Shown: positions 28,308 through 37,148 of the stretch, piece by piece
How positions within the stretch are numbered: position 1 is the first letter of the stretch
Layout of the letters: each line of letters begins with the position of its first letter
Assembly (NCBI RefSeq): GCF_027492855.1
Contig: NZ_JAPUDY010000099.1
Location: 62,001-126,000 of the forward strand
Source: Acidovorax sp.
GTDB lineage: Bacteria; Pseudomonadota; Gammaproteobacteria; Burkholderiales; Burkholderiaceae_C
DNA length: 64,000 bases
Direction of reading: 5' to 3'
Made by a program: the position numbers and the translations under genes
The notes under the pieces: generated by a model
What the model saw: only the letters and a program-made list of their open reading frames with translations
What the model was told of the DNA's origin: nothing
Databases searched by the model: none

Positions 28308-28700
28308 GGGAATCCTTGTCTCTCGGGGTGTCTTGGTTTGAGTCAATCAGAACGGTGCGATCGGACCGGAAAAAGGCGGGGCAGAGTCCTCAGGAGGCCG
28401 GCGGAAGGTCGCAGCAGTGTAGGCAGAAATCATCGGGCCTGTCATGAAGGTTGAGGATGGCGCCATGCCTGGAATGCATGAGCGAATTGTTACAAATTAA
28501 CCAGCCTTCGCCCACCATGGATACGCACAAATATGCAACAAAAAAATGAGAAGCTTATGTCGTCATAAATTGCCTTAGCGCTTTATCCTATTGCATTTTT
28601 TGCTATCATTTTTGACTATTTCGAAGGTCTTGAGGTTGCCCTTGAGACAGCGAAGCGGGAACCTATCAGGTATAAACCTGTAACAGCTGCGAGGTCTTTG
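28308..28700. other. Intergenic gap upstream of the DUF4394 operon
   Basis: No gene is visible. The right part is AT-rich and contains a weak relative of the GCGCTT repeat near 28576 and a small palindrome CAGGT-ATAA-ACCTG at 28667-28680, about 20 bases before the ATG of the lipoprotein gene. A ggaacct element just before it could be a -35 box of an extracytoplasmic-function sigma factor, but no clear -10 was found. Confidence 0.4.
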
Positions 28701-29597
28701 ATGCATTCCATTTTTCACTCTTCGGCGCTTCGTACCGCCGTGGCCGCACTCACGGTGGCTGTGTTGGCGGGTTGTGCAGCCGTGCCTGCTCCCGACAATG
28801 GCCTGCGCGAGACGGTGGTCGCCGTGACGGCGTCGCACGACATCATCACCTTCCGCGCTGGGGAGCCTGCCCGTGTCTTGGAGCGGCGACCGGTGACGGG
28901 CTTGCCCGCGGGCGAGCGGTTGGTGGGCATCGACTTTCGCGTGGCCAAGGGCGTGTTGTATGCGCTGACGCAGGCCGGGCGCCTGTACACGCTCGACATC
29001 CCGACAGGCGCGCTGCGCCCGGTGGGGGCGGCGCCCGCCGCGCTGCCACTCATCGGCACGGTGTTCGGCTTTGACTTCAACCCGGCGGCAGACCGCATCC
29101 GCGTGGTGTCCAACACCGGCCAAAACCTGCGCCTGCACCCGGACACCGGTGCGGCCGTGGACGGCGATCCCGCAGTGGATGGCGTGCAGCCCGACCCCGC
29201 CTTGCGCTATGCCTGGGGCGACGTGAATGCCCAACGCCAACCCGACATCGCCGGGGCAGCCTATACCTATCACCCGAGCGACAGCAAGCTCACCACCAAC
29301 TACGCCATCGACCGCGCGTTGGGCGTGCTGGTCATGCAGGGCTCGCGCGAGGGCACCACGCCGGTGGTCTCGCCCAACTCGGGCCAACTGCGCACTGTGG
29401 GTTCGCTGGGCCTGGGGCCGCTCACCGATGCGGCTTTCGACATCGCCGACGTAGGCAACACGGCGTTGATTGCCGTGCGCACTGCGGCGGACAACAAGAC
29501 CCGTTTGCACCAGGTGGACCTGGCCACCGGTGCCACACGGCCCCTGGGCGTTGTGGGCGATGGCGTTCCCTTGCTGGGAATGGCGATCGAGCCATGA
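28701..29597 (+). CDS. DUF4394 lipoprotein
   Basis: A 298-residue protein from ATG 28701 with a lipoprotein signal (TVAVLAGC, acylated Cys 25). The mature part is rich in beta-propeller-like repeats: LVGIDFRVAKGVLYALTQAG, VFGFDFNPAADRIRVVSNTG and AYTYHPSDSKLTTNYAIDRA, all typical of DUF4394. The domain has no assigned biochemical role. The gene is first of a tightly packed trio: its TGA overlaps the ATG of the cupredoxin-like gene, whose own stop overlaps the start of a GGDEF/EAL gene. Confidence 0.85.
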   Translation: MHSIFHSSALRTAVAALTVAVLAGCAAVPAPDNGLRETVVAVTASHDIITFRAGEPARVLERRPVTGLPAGERLVGIDFRVAKGVLYALTQAGRLYTLDIPTGALRPVGAAPAALPLIGTVFGFDFNPAADRIRVVSNTGQNLRLHPDTGAAVDGDPAVDGVQPDPALRYAWGDVNAQRQPDIAGAAYTYHPSDSKLTTNYAIDRALGVLVMQGSREGTTPVVSPNSGQLRTVGSLGLGPLTDAAFDIADVGNTALIAVRTAADNKTRLHQVDLATGATRPLGVVGDGVPLLGMAIEP

Positions 29598-30232
29598 CAT
29601 CTGGCGACGCGCGCCGTTGGTGCCTGGCCCCCGCGGCGCTGTGCGCGGCGGGCCTGGCGGGGTGGGGCCTTGCCGCCCAGGCGAGCACGTTGTTGGTGGA
29701 CGTGTCGGAGGCGTCGGGCAAGCCGCTGGCGGACGCTGTGGTCTTTCTGGACTCCGCCGAGGCCCGCAAACAAGCCAAGCCGCTGGCCGGTGTGGAGATG
29801 GCGCAGGAGCAAAAGCAGTTCGTACCCGGCGTGCTGGTGGTGACGGCTGGAACTGAGGTCCGGTTTCCCAACCGGGACACGGTGCGGCACCATGTGTATT
29901 CGTTCTCAGCCGCCAAGAAGTTCGAGCTCAAGCTCTACACAGGCACCCCTTCCAACCCCGTGCTGTTCGATGTGCCTGGCGTGGTGACGCTGGGTTGCAA
30001 TATCCATGACCAGATGGTGGGCTGGATCCTGGTGGTGAACACTCCCTACTACGCGCGCACATCCGTTGCCACCGGCAAAGTGCAACTCGACAATCTGCCG
30101 CCCGGTGTCTACACGCTGCGCACCTGGCATACGCGCTTGCCGGTGGGGGCTCCGGCCCTGGAGCAGACGGTGACTGTGCCCGCCACCGGTGCCGTCACGG
30201 CCTCGGTGCGCATGACGGGGCTGCAGCCTTGA
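29594..30232 (+). CDS. Exported cupredoxin-like protein (methylamine-utilisation-like)
   Basis: A 212-residue protein. An N-terminal hydrophobic segment ending in AAQAS is a likely signal peptide. The middle has the blue-copper pattern: VRFPNRDTVRHHVYSFS (His 99/100), then GCNIHDQMVGWILVVNTPYY with Cys 135, His 138 and Met 141 as candidate copper ligands. A C-terminal carbohydrate-binding-like strand set follows (DNLPPGVYTLRTWHTRLP). Such proteins are annotated as methylamine utilisation proteins, but no methylamine dehydrogenase genes are here. It is coupled by ATGA to the upstream lipoprotein gene and by TTGA to the downstream c-di-GMP gene. Confidence 0.82.
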   Translation: MTSGDARRWCLAPAALCAAGLAGWGLAAQASTLLVDVSEASGKPLADAVVFLDSAEARKQAKPLAGVEMAQEQKQFVPGVLVVTAGTEVRFPNRDTVRHHVYSFSAAKKFELKLYTGTPSNPVLFDVPGVVTLGCNIHDQMVGWILVVNTPYYARTSVATGKVQLDNLPPGVYTLRTWHTRLPVGAPALEQTVTVPATGAVTASVRMTGLQP

Positions 30233-32565
30233 AATGGCTGCGCCACGCCCGGCGCAGCTTGATCCTGCGGTTGGTGGGGCTTTCGCTGCTGCTGCTCCTC
30301 CTCGTGCAGGTGGCGGGTTTTGCCGTGGTGCGCGCGTCCATCGACCGCAATGCCCGGGCCCAGATCGCGCGTGCGCTGGACCTCGACGAAAACATCTGGC
30401 GCCGCCTGCTTGAACAAAAAGCCGACGGGTTGCGGCAGGGCTCGTCCCTGCTGGCGGCCGACTATGGTTTTCGTTCGGCGGTGAACTCGGGGGACGAGGA
30501 GACCATCCAGTCGGTACTGGAGAACCACGGCAGCCGCATCGGGGCTGCGGTGACGGCCCTGCTGGACACCGACATGACGCTGCGGTCCGTCAGCCTGTCT
30601 GGCCGCATGGAGCAGTTTCCCGCCACGCTGAGCCAGGTGGTGCCGCGCCTGGCCACCCGGCCCGAGGGTAGCCAGGTGGCCGTCATGGACGGCGTGCCCT
30701 ACCAGTTTGTGATGGTGCCCATGCGGGCGCCCGTGGTCATCGGCTGGGTGCTGATGGGGTTTCCGATCGATCAGTCGCAGGCGGATGAAGTGCGCCAGTT
30801 GCTCGCGGTGCATGTGGCCCTGGTCGTCAAGGAGCCGGGCGGCATGGCGAAAGTGCCGGTGAGCACGCTGCCACCCGACGCCCTCGCGGTGCTGCAGCGC
30901 CAGGGCGGGGTGGCGGGCGAGATTCGGACTGCCGAAGGCACGCTCTTGGCGCGCTCCAGTCCGCTCAATAGCGTGGGCGGAGAGGTGCATTCGCTGTTGC
31001 TGCGTTCGGTGGACGAGGTGGTGGCGCCCTACCGCCAACTGCAGGTGTTGCTGGCCATCATCACTGCGGCAGGTGTGCTGCTGTTTGCCGTGGGCGCTGG
31101 GCTGATGGCCCAGTGGCTGACCACGCCGCTGCGCTCACTGCTGGCGGCCACACAGCGGCTCTCGCGCGGTGAATACGACACGCCGCTGGCGCACACCGAC
31201 CGCACCGACGAGATTGGTAACCTCGCGCGCTCGTTCGACCACATGCGGGTGGGCATCGGCGCGCAGCAAACCGAGATCCGCCGCCTGGCCTATTGGGACC
31301 GCCTGACTGGTTTGCCCAACCGCGAGCGCTTTCGCGAAGCGGTGGTGCAGGCCATTGCAGGCCACACGGCCGCACCCCAGCCATTGGCGGTGCTCACCCT
31401 CGATCTGGACCGTTTCAAACATGTCAACGACGTGCTCGGCTATGGCTTTGGCGACCGCCTGCTGCAGGCGGTGGCCGATCGCCTGAGCCATCAGGTGCGT
31501 TCGTCCGATGGCATGGTGGCGCGCTTGGGGGGCAACGAGTTCGCCATCCTGCTGCTGAAAGCAGACGCTACCGCCGCGCACGACATGGCCCAGCGCATCA
31601 ACCACTCGTTCGAGGAGCCTCTGGCTTTCGAGGACCAGACCGTGGATTTGAGCGCTGGCATCGGTTTTGCCTGCTGGCCAGGCGACGCCGACGATGCTGA
31701 CACCTTGCTCAGCCGCTCGGAGATTGCGATGTACGCGGCCAAGCGCCAGCTCAGCGGGGCGCAGCAGTACGACGCCGCTTTTGACTCGGCCAGCGCGCAG
31801 ACGCTGTCGCTGTTGACCGAGCTGCGCCGCGCGGTGGAACACGATGAGCTGCGCCTGTACCTGCAGCCCAAGGTGCCGCTGCACGGCCAGCCTGGCCTGT
31901 CGGCCGAAGCCCTGGTGCGCTGGCAGCACCCGCAGCGGGGGCTGGTGCCGCCCATGCAGTTCATTCCGTTTGCCGAGCAGACGGGTTTTGTGCGCCAGCT
32001 CACGCTGTGGATGTTTGAAGAGGTTGCGCGGCTGCTGGCCGACCCGCGCGTGCGCGGCCTCCCGCTCAGGGTGTCGGTCAATCTCTCCACCCGCGACCTG
32101 CTGGACCCGGAGCTCAGCAACCGGCTGGCCGACATCCTGGCGCGCCATGGCGTGGCGGCTGATGCCTTCTGCCTGGAGATCACCGAAAGCGCGATCATGG
32201 ACGACCCCCAGCGCGCCGAGGCCATGCTTAACCGCTTGTCTGAGCAGGGCTTCAAGCTGTCCATCGACGACTTCGGCACGGGGTACTCGTCGCTGGCCTA
32301 CCTCAAGCGGCTGCCGGTGGATGAGCTCAAGATCGACAAGTCTTTCGTGATGGGCATGGAGACGGGCGAAGACGACGCCATGATCGTGCGCTCGACCATC
32401 GACCTGGCGCACAACCTGGGGCTCACGGTGGTGGCCGAGGGCGTGGAAACCGCCGCCATCCTGGAGCAACTGCGCGCCCTGGCCTGTGATGAGGCGCAGG
32501 GTTACCACATCACGAGGCCTCTGCCCGTCGATGATTTCCTGTCCTGGCAGGCGCGCCAGGGGTAG
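30229..32565 (+). CDS. Membrane-bound GGDEF/EAL c-di-GMP signalling protein
   Basis: A 778-residue protein starting at TTG 30229, whose last two bases begin the TGA of the cupredoxin gene; no in-frame ATG lies nearby. TM1 at about 12-33, a periplasmic sensor of roughly 240 residues, TM2 near 270-290, HAMP, then GGDEF and EAL domains. The cyclase motif is GGNEF (about 434), a change of the metal-binding Asp, so cyclase activity is doubtful. The EAL domain is complete: SAEALVRWQHP (about 560), VSVNLSTRDL, EITESAIM, SIDDFGTGYSSLAYL, KIDKSFV and VVAEGVE. It is therefore likely a phosphodiesterase tuned by a periplasmic signal, perhaps via the coupled cupredoxin. Confidence 0.9.
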   Translation: MKWLRHARRSLILRLVGLSLLLLLLVQVAGFAVVRASIDRNARAQIARALDLDENIWRRLLEQKADGLRQGSSLLAADYGFRSAVNSGDEETIQSVLENHGSRIGAAVTALLDTDMTLRSVSLSGRMEQFPATLSQVVPRLATRPEGSQVAVMDGVPYQFVMVPMRAPVVIGWVLMGFPIDQSQADEVRQLLAVHVALVVKEPGGMAKVPVSTLPPDALAVLQRQGGVAGEIRTAEGTLLARSSPLNSVGGEVHSLLLRSVDEVVAPYRQLQVLLAIITAAGVLLFAVGAGLMAQWLTTPLRSLLAATQRLSRGEYDTPLAHTDRTDEIGNLARSFDHMRVGIGAQQTEIRRLAYWDRLTGLPNRERFREAVVQAIAGHTAAPQPLAVLTLDLDRFKHVNDVLGYGFGDRLLQAVADRLSHQVRSSDGMVARLGGNEFAILLLKADATAAHDMAQRINHSFEEPLAFEDQTVDLSAGIGFACWPGDADDADTLLSRSEIAMYAAKRQLSGAQQYDAAFDSASAQTLSLLTELRRAVEHDELRLYLQPKVPLHGQPGLSAEALVRWQHPQRGLVPPMQFIPFAEQTGFVRQLTLWMFEEVARLLADPRVRGLPLRVSVNLSTRDLLDPELSNRLADILARHGVAADAFCLEITESAIMDDPQRAEAMLNRLSEQGFKLSIDDFGTGYSSLAYLKRLPVDELKIDKSFVMGMETGEDDAMIVRSTIDLAHNLGLTVVAEGVETAAILEQLRALACDEAQGYHITRPLPVDDFLSWQARQG

Positions 32566-32659
32566 AAATCTGCATTTTTTCCTGCCGCAACGGCGCTCAG
32601 GGCGCGGTCGGACGCATGGAATGTGGACCCCGGTCGGCCCGCAGGCGAAAATACGCGCA

Positions 32660-33760
32660 ATGTCTTCTTCCTCTTCTCGCCCGCCAGCCGGTCCTGCTGC
32701 CGCCCCGGCCACCGATGCCGGCGGCCCCCCTTCTTCGGCGCCTGCGGCGCCACGCCCCGTGCTGCGCCGCCCCACCTTGGCGGCCAAGCCCGCGCCCGCG
32801 CGGCCTGCGCCGCCGCCCCGAGCCCCCCGGCCCGCCCGTTCACCCGCTCCGCCCAGCTACCGCACGGCGTCTGGTGCCTTTGTGGCGCCGGTGCGCCAGG
32901 TGCCAGCGCCAGCGACGGGGATGGTGGGAGGCTTGCTCACCTCGCGCCTGAACAAGCGTATGGCCGAGCTGGGCCTGTGCTCGCGGCGCGAGGCAGACGA
33001 CTGGGTGGAGCAAGGGTGGGTCAAGGTCAACGGCCTGGTGGCGACCATGGGCCAGCAGGTCACGGCGGCCGACCGCATCGAGGTGGACAAGATCGCCCAG
33101 GGGTTCCAGGAGCAGCGTGTCACCATCCTGCTGAACAAACCCATCGGCTATGTGAGCGGCCAGGCCGAGGACGGCCACACGCCTGCCGTGGCGCTGATCA
33201 ACCCCCGCACGCACTGGCGCGATGACCCCAGCCGCAACCGCTTCTCGCCGCCGCAGCTGCGGGGCCTCGCGCCTTGCGGGCGGCTGGACATCGACTCGGT
33301 GGGCCTCTTGGTGCTGACCCAGGACGGCCGCGTGGCCCGGCAGATCATTGGCGAGGACTCTGAGATGGAAAAGGAGTACCTGGTGCGCGTGGTCTACCCG
33401 GCACCGGGACAGGCGGTGGCTCGCCACCCCGGCGAGCGCTCTGCGCCGCTGCAGGAAATTGACGAGCGTGATCCGGTCAGCACCAACGTGCAGGCAGTGT
33501 TCCCCAAAGAGTTGCTGGAACGCCTGCGCCATGGCCTGAGCCTGGACGGCGAGGCGCTCAAGCCCGCCAAGGTCGATTGGCAAAACCCCGAGCAACTGCG
33601 TTTTGTGCTCACCGAGGGCAAAAAGCGCCAGATCCGCCGCATGTGCGAACTGGTGGGGCTCAAGGTGGTGGGGCTCAAGCGCATCCGCATCGGCCGCGTG
33701 ACCCTGGGCAACCTGCCCGTGGGGCAATGGCGGTATCTATCACCCAACGAGCGCTTCTGA
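32660..33760 (+). CDS. 23S rRNA pseudouridine synthase, RsuA/RluB/E/F family
   Basis: A 366-residue protein from ATG 32660. The first 95 residues are a low-complexity Ser/Pro/Ala tail (APAAPRPVLRRP), unlike the compact E. coli enzymes. Then come an S4 RNA-binding domain (LNKRMAELGLCSRREADDWV, VKVNGLVA) and the catalytic domain with GRLDIDSVGLLVLTQDG, where the Asp of GRLDIDS is the nucleophile, and GKKRQIRRMCELVGLKVVGL. It is closest in type to RluF/RluB. It follows the GGDEF/EAL gene after 94 bp. Confidence 0.88.
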   Translation: MSSSSSRPPAGPAAAPATDAGGPPSSAPAAPRPVLRRPTLAAKPAPARPAPPPRAPRPARSPAPPSYRTASGAFVAPVRQVPAPATGMVGGLLTSRLNKRMAELGLCSRREADDWVEQGWVKVNGLVATMGQQVTAADRIEVDKIAQGFQEQRVTILLNKPIGYVSGQAEDGHTPAVALINPRTHWRDDPSRNRFSPPQLRGLAPCGRLDIDSVGLLVLTQDGRVARQIIGEDSEMEKEYLVRVVYPAPGQAVARHPGERSAPLQEIDERDPVSTNVQAVFPKELLERLRHGLSLDGEALKPAKVDWQNPEQLRFVLTEGKKRQIRRMCELVGLKVVGLKRIRIGRVTLGNLPVGQWRYLSPNERF

Positions 33761-33815
33761 GAGCAGCCAGGCTCCGGACGTAACCCCCAACCCTTTTTGG
33801 ATCGGAGCCTTTCAC

Positions 33816-35093
33816 ATGCCCTCTTCGCGGTCAGTACGCCCACGCAACGGCGCACCAGCGTCCAGAACCAACCCGCTGCGGCAGTTGCGTGCCTCGGACC
33901 TGCGCGGGGTGGCCCGTCTGGCGACGCAGGCCACCACCAGCATCAGCCGTGTGGCCGAGGGCGTGCACCAGTCGGTGCGCGGCACCATGGGGCTGCCGGG
34001 TGGGGCCCAGCCGGGCCGCGCCGGAGGGCTGACCGGCATGGTGTACCAAAGCATCCGCGGGGTAACGCAATGGGTGGATGCCGGCCTGCAGGCAGGGCTT
34101 GAACGGCTGGAACCGTTTTTCCCGGTCAGCGCGCCCGCCACCGAGGTGCTGTGGGAGCGCGAGGCGGTCATCGCCGCCCTCAACGGCGTGATGGGCGACC
34201 GGCTGCAGCAGGACAACAACCCGCTGTGCACACACATGGGCTGGTACCAGCAGGGCCTGCCGCTTGACGTGCATGCCCTGGGCGCCTCGGGCGCGGCCAC
34301 GGGCAAATTGCTGGTGCTGGTCCACGGGCTGTGCATGAACGACCTGCAATGGCTGCAAGGCGGCCACGACCACGGTGCTTACCTGGCCCAGGCCCTGGGC
34401 TATACACCGGTGTACCTGCGCTACAACACGGGCCAGCACATATCGACCAATGGTGCTGAGTTGTCGTCCCTGCTTGAATCCCTGGTGGCCTCTTGGCCCG
34501 TGCCCGTGACAGAGCTGGCCGTGCTGGCCCACAGCATGGGCGGGCTGGTGGTGCGCAGCGCGTGTCAGCATGCGGCCACCCTGGCCAAGGGCTCCAGTGG
34601 CTGGTTACCCCGGCTGCGCCAGGTGGTCTTTTTGGGCACGCCGCACCATGGTGCGCCGCTGGAAAAGGCCGGGAACTGGGTGGACGTGCTGCTGGGCAGC
34701 ACCCCTTATTCACGACCGTTTACTCGCCTGGCGCAGTTGCGCAGCGCGGGCATCACCGATCTGAGGTACGGCCATGTGCTCGATGCCGATTGGCAGGGCC
34801 GAGACCGTTTCCGCAGCCGCCCGGATCAGCGCACCCCCGTGCCTTTGCCCGCCGCAGCGGCCTGCTACGCTGTTGCTGCCACTTTGGCCGCGCGGCGCAG
34901 CCCCGTGGCCGAGCGGTTGGTGGGGGACGGGTTGGTTCCCTTGCACAGTGCGCTTGGCATCCATGATGATGCGAAACGAGGGCTGGGTTTTGCCAAGGAC
35001 CGGCAGGCTGTTTTCTACCGCCTGGGCCATCTGGCGTTGCTGGGCGATGCTGGCGTGGCACAGCAGCTTGCGCAGTGGATGGCGCCGGACTGA
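33816..35093 (+). CDS. Lipase-like alpha/beta hydrolase (PGAP1-type)
   Basis: A 425-residue protein from ATG 33816. There is no clear signal peptide; the N-terminal 120 residues are probably helical. The hydrolase core has LVLVHGLCMNDLQWL (oxyanion region), the nucleophile elbow VLAHSMGGLVVRSA with Ser as nucleophile and FLGTPHHGAPLEKAGNWVD. DGLVPLHSALGIH suggests the Asp, and GHLALLGD the His of the triad. The substrate is unknown; members act on lipids or esters. Confidence 0.82.
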   Translation: MPSSRSVRPRNGAPASRTNPLRQLRASDLRGVARLATQATTSISRVAEGVHQSVRGTMGLPGGAQPGRAGGLTGMVYQSIRGVTQWVDAGLQAGLERLEPFFPVSAPATEVLWEREAVIAALNGVMGDRLQQDNNPLCTHMGWYQQGLPLDVHALGASGAATGKLLVLVHGLCMNDLQWLQGGHDHGAYLAQALGYTPVYLRYNTGQHISTNGAELSSLLESLVASWPVPVTELAVLAHSMGGLVVRSACQHAATLAKGSSGWLPRLRQVVFLGTPHHGAPLEKAGNWVDVLLGSTPYSRPFTRLAQLRSAGITDLRYGHVLDADWQGRDRFRSRPDQRTPVPLPAAAACYAVAATLAARRSPVAERLVGDGLVPLHSALGIHDDAKRGLGFAKDRQAVFYRLGHLALLGDAGVAQQLAQWMAPD

Positions 35094-35195
35094 TGCCTCG
35101 GTGACTGTACGGCCCGCTTTTCTCTGCGGGCGGTGTGCGCCAGATGCCGGGGTGCGGCTACGATGTGGCCAAGGACATGTAACAAGGAGAAACTA

Positions 35196-36131
35196 GTGAG
35201 CGATGTGAAATACCGTCTGGTAACCCGCAGCGACTTTGACGGCCTGGTTTGTGCTGTGCTGCTCAATGAACTCAATCTCATTGACGAGATCACCTTTGTT
35301 CATCCGAAAGACATGCAGGATGGCAAGATCGCCATCACCAGCCGCGACATCACCACCAACCTGCCTTACGTGCCGGGGGCACACTTGGTTTTCGACCACC
35401 ACGAGTCCGAAACCGTGCGCAACTCGGGCCGCCGGGATGAGAGCCACATCATCGAGGCGCATGCCCCCTCGGCAGCGCGGGTGGTTTACAACTACTACGG
35501 CGGCAAGGCGGCTTTCCCGCGCATTACCGACGACATGATGGTCGCCGTGGACCAGGCCGATTCGGCCCAGTATTCACGCGAGGACATTCTCGACCCCCAG
35601 GGCTGGGTGCTGCTGAACTACATGATGGATTCGCGAACGGGCCTGGGGCGCTTTCGGGAGTTTCGTATCAGCAACTACGCGCTGATGATGGATCTCATCC
35701 GGTATTGCCGCGACCACACCATCGAACAGATTCTTGCCCTGCCCGATGTTCAGGAGCGCGTGGCCTTGTACCGCGAGCATGCCGCCAAGGCCAAGGAGCA
35801 ATTGCAGCGCTGTGCGATCTGCATCGGCAAACTGCTGGTGCTGGACCTGCGCGACGAAGACACCATCTGGGCCACCAACCGCTTCATGGTCTATGCATTG
35901 TTCCCCCAGTGCAATATCTCCATCCACGTGATGTGGGGGCTGCAAAAGCAGAACACGGTGTTTGCCACGGGCAAGTCCATCCTGGACCGCAGCAGCCAGG
36001 TGCATGTGGGCAATCTCATGCTGGAGTTTGGCGGTGGAGGCCATGCCGCTGCTGGCACTTGCCAGGTGCCCAACGACAAGGCCGACACCATGCTGCAGAC
36101 GCTGGTCCAGCGGATCAGCCTCGAAAACTGA
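35196..36131 (+). CDS. DHH-family phosphoesterase
   Basis: A 311-residue protein starting at GTG 35196, eight bases after caaggaga; a longer upstream frame has no ribosome site. Metal-binding motifs are TRSDFDGLVCAVLL near the N-terminus and VFDHHES (the DHH box). The C-terminal DHHA1 domain has LEFGGGGHAAAGTCQVP. Family members hydrolyse pyrophosphate, nanoRNA, oligonucleotides or cyclic dinucleotide products; the type cannot be fixed here. In a neighbourhood with a c-di-GMP phosphodiesterase, a role in pGpG removal is conceivable but unproven. Confidence 0.82.
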   Translation: MSDVKYRLVTRSDFDGLVCAVLLNELNLIDEITFVHPKDMQDGKIAITSRDITTNLPYVPGAHLVFDHHESETVRNSGRRDESHIIEAHAPSAARVVYNYYGGKAAFPRITDDMMVAVDQADSAQYSREDILDPQGWVLLNYMMDSRTGLGRFREFRISNYALMMDLIRYCRDHTIEQILALPDVQERVALYREHAAKAKEQLQRCAICIGKLLVLDLRDEDTIWATNRFMVYALFPQCNISIHVMWGLQKQNTVFATGKSILDRSSQVHVGNLMLEFGGGGHAAAGTCQVPNDKADTMLQTLVQRISLEN

Positions 36132-36157
36132 GGGGTCTGATCCGCCTTGGGGCCCGC

Positions 36158-36853
36158 TCAGTCTTCGCCGAACAGGACCCGGTAGATAGCGGCGCCCAGC
36201 AGCGCGCCTGCAATGGGTGCTGCCCAGAACACCCACAGTTCCGACAAGGCGTAGCTTGGACCAAACAACGCGGGGCCAGTGCTGCGCGCCGGGTTGACCG
36301 AGGTGTTGGTGACCGGAATCGAGATCAGGTGAATCAGCGTGAGGCACAGGCCGATGGCCATGCCGCCCATGCCGTCAGCGGCACGCCGCGAGGTCGCGCC
36401 CAGGATCACGATCAGGAACACCGCCGTGAGCACGACCTCGGTCACTACGGCGGCCATCAGTCCGTAGCCACCAGGGGAGTGTTCGCCGTAGCCGTTGGTG
36501 GCAAACCCGCCGATGTTCGCGCCGGGCTTGCCAGTGGCGATGAGGTAGAGCGCGCCCGCAGCGGCAATAGCGCCCAACACCTGTGCCACGACGTACCCTG
36601 GCACTTCAGACGCCTTGAAGCGCCCGCCCAGTGCCAGGCCCACAGAAACCGCAGGGTTGAAATGCCCGCCGGAGATGGGCCCCAGTGCATAGGCACCCGT
36701 CAGCACCGTCAGGCCAAACGCCAAGGCAACCCCCAGAAAACCAATACCCAGCTCCGGGAATGCCGCAGCCAACACCGCGCTGCCGCAGCCGCCAAAGGTG
36801 AGCCAGAAAGTGCCGATGAACTCGGCGGACCATTTTTGAAAAGAGGTGGGCAT
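36158..36853 (-). CDS. aqpZ: Aquaporin Z
   Basis: A 231-residue water channel from ATG 36853. Six membrane helices and two half-helix loops carry the NPA motifs [15 protein letters not shown] and [16 protein letters not shown]. His and Arg of the selectivity filter fit a water-selective type rather than a glycerol facilitator. A longer frame to 36943 begins with a Cys/Pro-rich segment and is rejected. It converges with the DHH gene at 26 bp. Confidence 0.93.
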   Translation of the reverse strand: MPTSFQKWSAEFIGTFWLTFGGCGSAVLAAAFPELGIGFLGVALAFGLTVLTGAYALGPISGGHFNPAVSVGLALGGRFKASEVPGYVVAQVLGAIAAAGALYLIATGKPGANIGGFATNGYGEHSPGGYGLMAAVVTEVVLTAVFLIVILGATSRRAADGMGGMAIGLCLTLIHLISIPVTNTSVNPARSTGPALFGPSYALSELWVFWAAPIAGALLGAAIYRVLFGED

Positions 36854-37039
36854 GGTGTTTGTCCAGGGGGCAAATGGGCCAGACTGACCCGTGCAGGCTG
36901 GCGGTGAAGGCGGCATCTTAGGTGGGCAAAATGCGCAAAACAATCGCTAAGTGAGTGCAAATTGTTAACAATGCTTCTCAACGCGCGGATTTGCCGAGCC
37001 GGTCGTGGGCGGGCTGTTGGCCTGCTGCGCGCCATGGGC

Positions 37040-37066
37040 CTTGAAATTGGCCAACCTGCCCCGAGG
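37040..37066 (+). promoter_or_regulatory. Heat-shock (sigma-32) promoter of htpG
   Basis: CTTGAAA at 37040-37046, a 12-base spacer and CCCCGAGG at 37059-37066 match the sigma-32 consensus (CTTGAAA, CCCCAT) except in the last bases. It lies 83 bases before the htpG ATG in the 295-bp gap after aqpZ. Confidence 0.6.
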
Positions 37067-37148
37067 TGAACACGCGCAAACGTCTTTTGCACCGCAGGGT
37101 GCCCAAGAGCATTTCTTCTGACCGTATCTGCCTACCAAAACAAACACC

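Noticed and set aside
28571-28610. Eighth copy of the GCGCTT palindrome
   Set aside because: It has AGCGCTT and a GCTAT end, but the right arm is unrecognisable, so chance similarity in AT-rich sequence cannot be excluded.
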